NCBI GenBank assembly: GCA_023376005.1
Contig: CM042179.1
Location: 16,038,148 to 16,102,147, forward strand
DNA: 64,000 nt
Source of the DNA: Doryteuthis pealeii
Taxonomy: Eukaryota; Mollusca; Cephalopoda; Myopsida; Loliginidae
Direction: 5' to 3'
Shown here: one piece after another, positions 63,471 to 64,000 of the stretch
Numbering within the stretch: the first letter of the stretch is position 1
Layout of the letters: each line of letters starts with the position of its first letter
Notes under the pieces: model-generated
Database searches by the model: none
What the model saw: only the letters and a program-made list of their open reading frames with translations
Told to the model about the DNA's origin: nothing
Made by a program: the position numbers and the translations under genes

Positions 63471-64000
63471 CAAGTGTAAACTTTTTTTTATTGTGAACAG
63501 AGCAGATTACAAGTTATCACAACTTAGATTATTTGGTTTAGGAGCCTTTGCTTCTGAACTGGTGAGTAAGGTAAAATAAATCACATGGTACCAAGGGATC
63601 ATGCATCCAGACAGCACCTGCCCCCTTACCTAAAAGGGGCAAGCTGGATTTATTGCCTGGTGCCTGGTGCATCCTTAAAGGGGAATGCTGACAGGACCAT
63701 ACTTTTTACATTAACCACCGCATGAGCTTTAGTTTGAGCATGGCTCGCCATGTTAAAAAGTATTAATTTGGTCTGGTAGGAGGTCAGGAAAATAAACTTA
63801 GTTCACAGTTTTGTAATTATTAGACATGTTTGAACCACAGTGCTAAAAAGAATATGCAGATAAAATTTTATATTCACATACTTGACAACCCATTAATAGT
63901 CAAGTTACTATGTAAACTCAATTCAATATCTGAATCAAAAGAATTTCTGATGTGTTAGATCCCAAGACAAGTTGGAATAACAGGAAATGACAAAGCCAAT
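63471..64000. other. No gene
   Basis: Somewhat GC-richer stretch at 63590-63760 containing 'cctggtgcctggtgc' and 'aaaaggggcaagctgg'. Unrecognised; it may continue the preceding repeat. Confidence 0.4.

Overview
The window looks like intergenic or intronic DNA from a large, AT-rich, repeat-laden animal genome, most likely a mollusc and plausibly a cephalopod. The reasons are two abundant tRNA-derived SINE families, 5'-truncated non-LTR retrotransposon tails, a decayed Tc1/mariner transposase, very long microsatellites ((GATA)n, (GAA)n, (TC)n, (TG)n, (TA)n) and kilobase minisatellites. The taxon is inferred from repeat style only. I find no intact host protein-coding gene, no intact tRNA gene and no bacterial signal. 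Nearly every long reading frame is a shadow of a simple repeat, a minisatellite or a decayed transposon.

Layout. 1-6.2 kb: SINEs, (GAA)n, a repeat unit ending in a GATA array, and a 49-bp minisatellite. 6.5-15.5 kb: dense SINEs with three hammerhead-ribozyme loci (about 7.0, 7.75 and 13.9 kb), a decayed ORF and a LINE tail. 15.5-17.1 kb: a 111-bp minisatellite and the second GATA repeat unit. 17.7-23.9 kb: SINEs and a duplicated element that itself carries a ribozyme-like motif. 24.7-31.9 kb: three minisatellites (43, 27 and 37 bp units) and a LINE tail. 32-41 kb: LTR-like pieces, a 606-bp inverted-repeat transposon, a LINE tail and a 90-bp perfect palindrome. 41-52 kb: foldback elements with hammerhead motifs and a mariner fossil. 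53-64 kb: SINEs, a 5S-rRNA-derived SINE, and a minisatellite-bearing element.

The most interesting content is a set of hammerhead ribozyme (HHR) motifs in at least six unrelated repeat families. Two families look like Pol III SINEs: a tRNA-Asp-like head followed by a complete type I HHR (13803-14152), and a tRNA-Ser/Leu-like head followed by an HHR at the 3' end (6971-7117 and relatives). Others sit in foldback, Penelope-like arrangements (7743-7793, 41885-41927, 44302-44362, the 45-46 kb cluster and the 19.6/22.0 kb pair). At 7.8 kb a 45-bp inverted repeat begins exactly at the predicted cleavage site, suggesting copies were templated from ribozyme-cleaved RNA. Several copies carry core changes of the CpG-to-TpG/CpA kind, as expected of decaying methylated transposons.

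The elements interact by nesting: SINE A inside SINE B, a foldback inside SINE C, the ribozyme SINE inside element I, and a LINE inside a satellite. Several insertions show target-site duplications. Folding, copy counting and database searches could not be run; boundaries are read by eye and good to roughly 5-20 bases.
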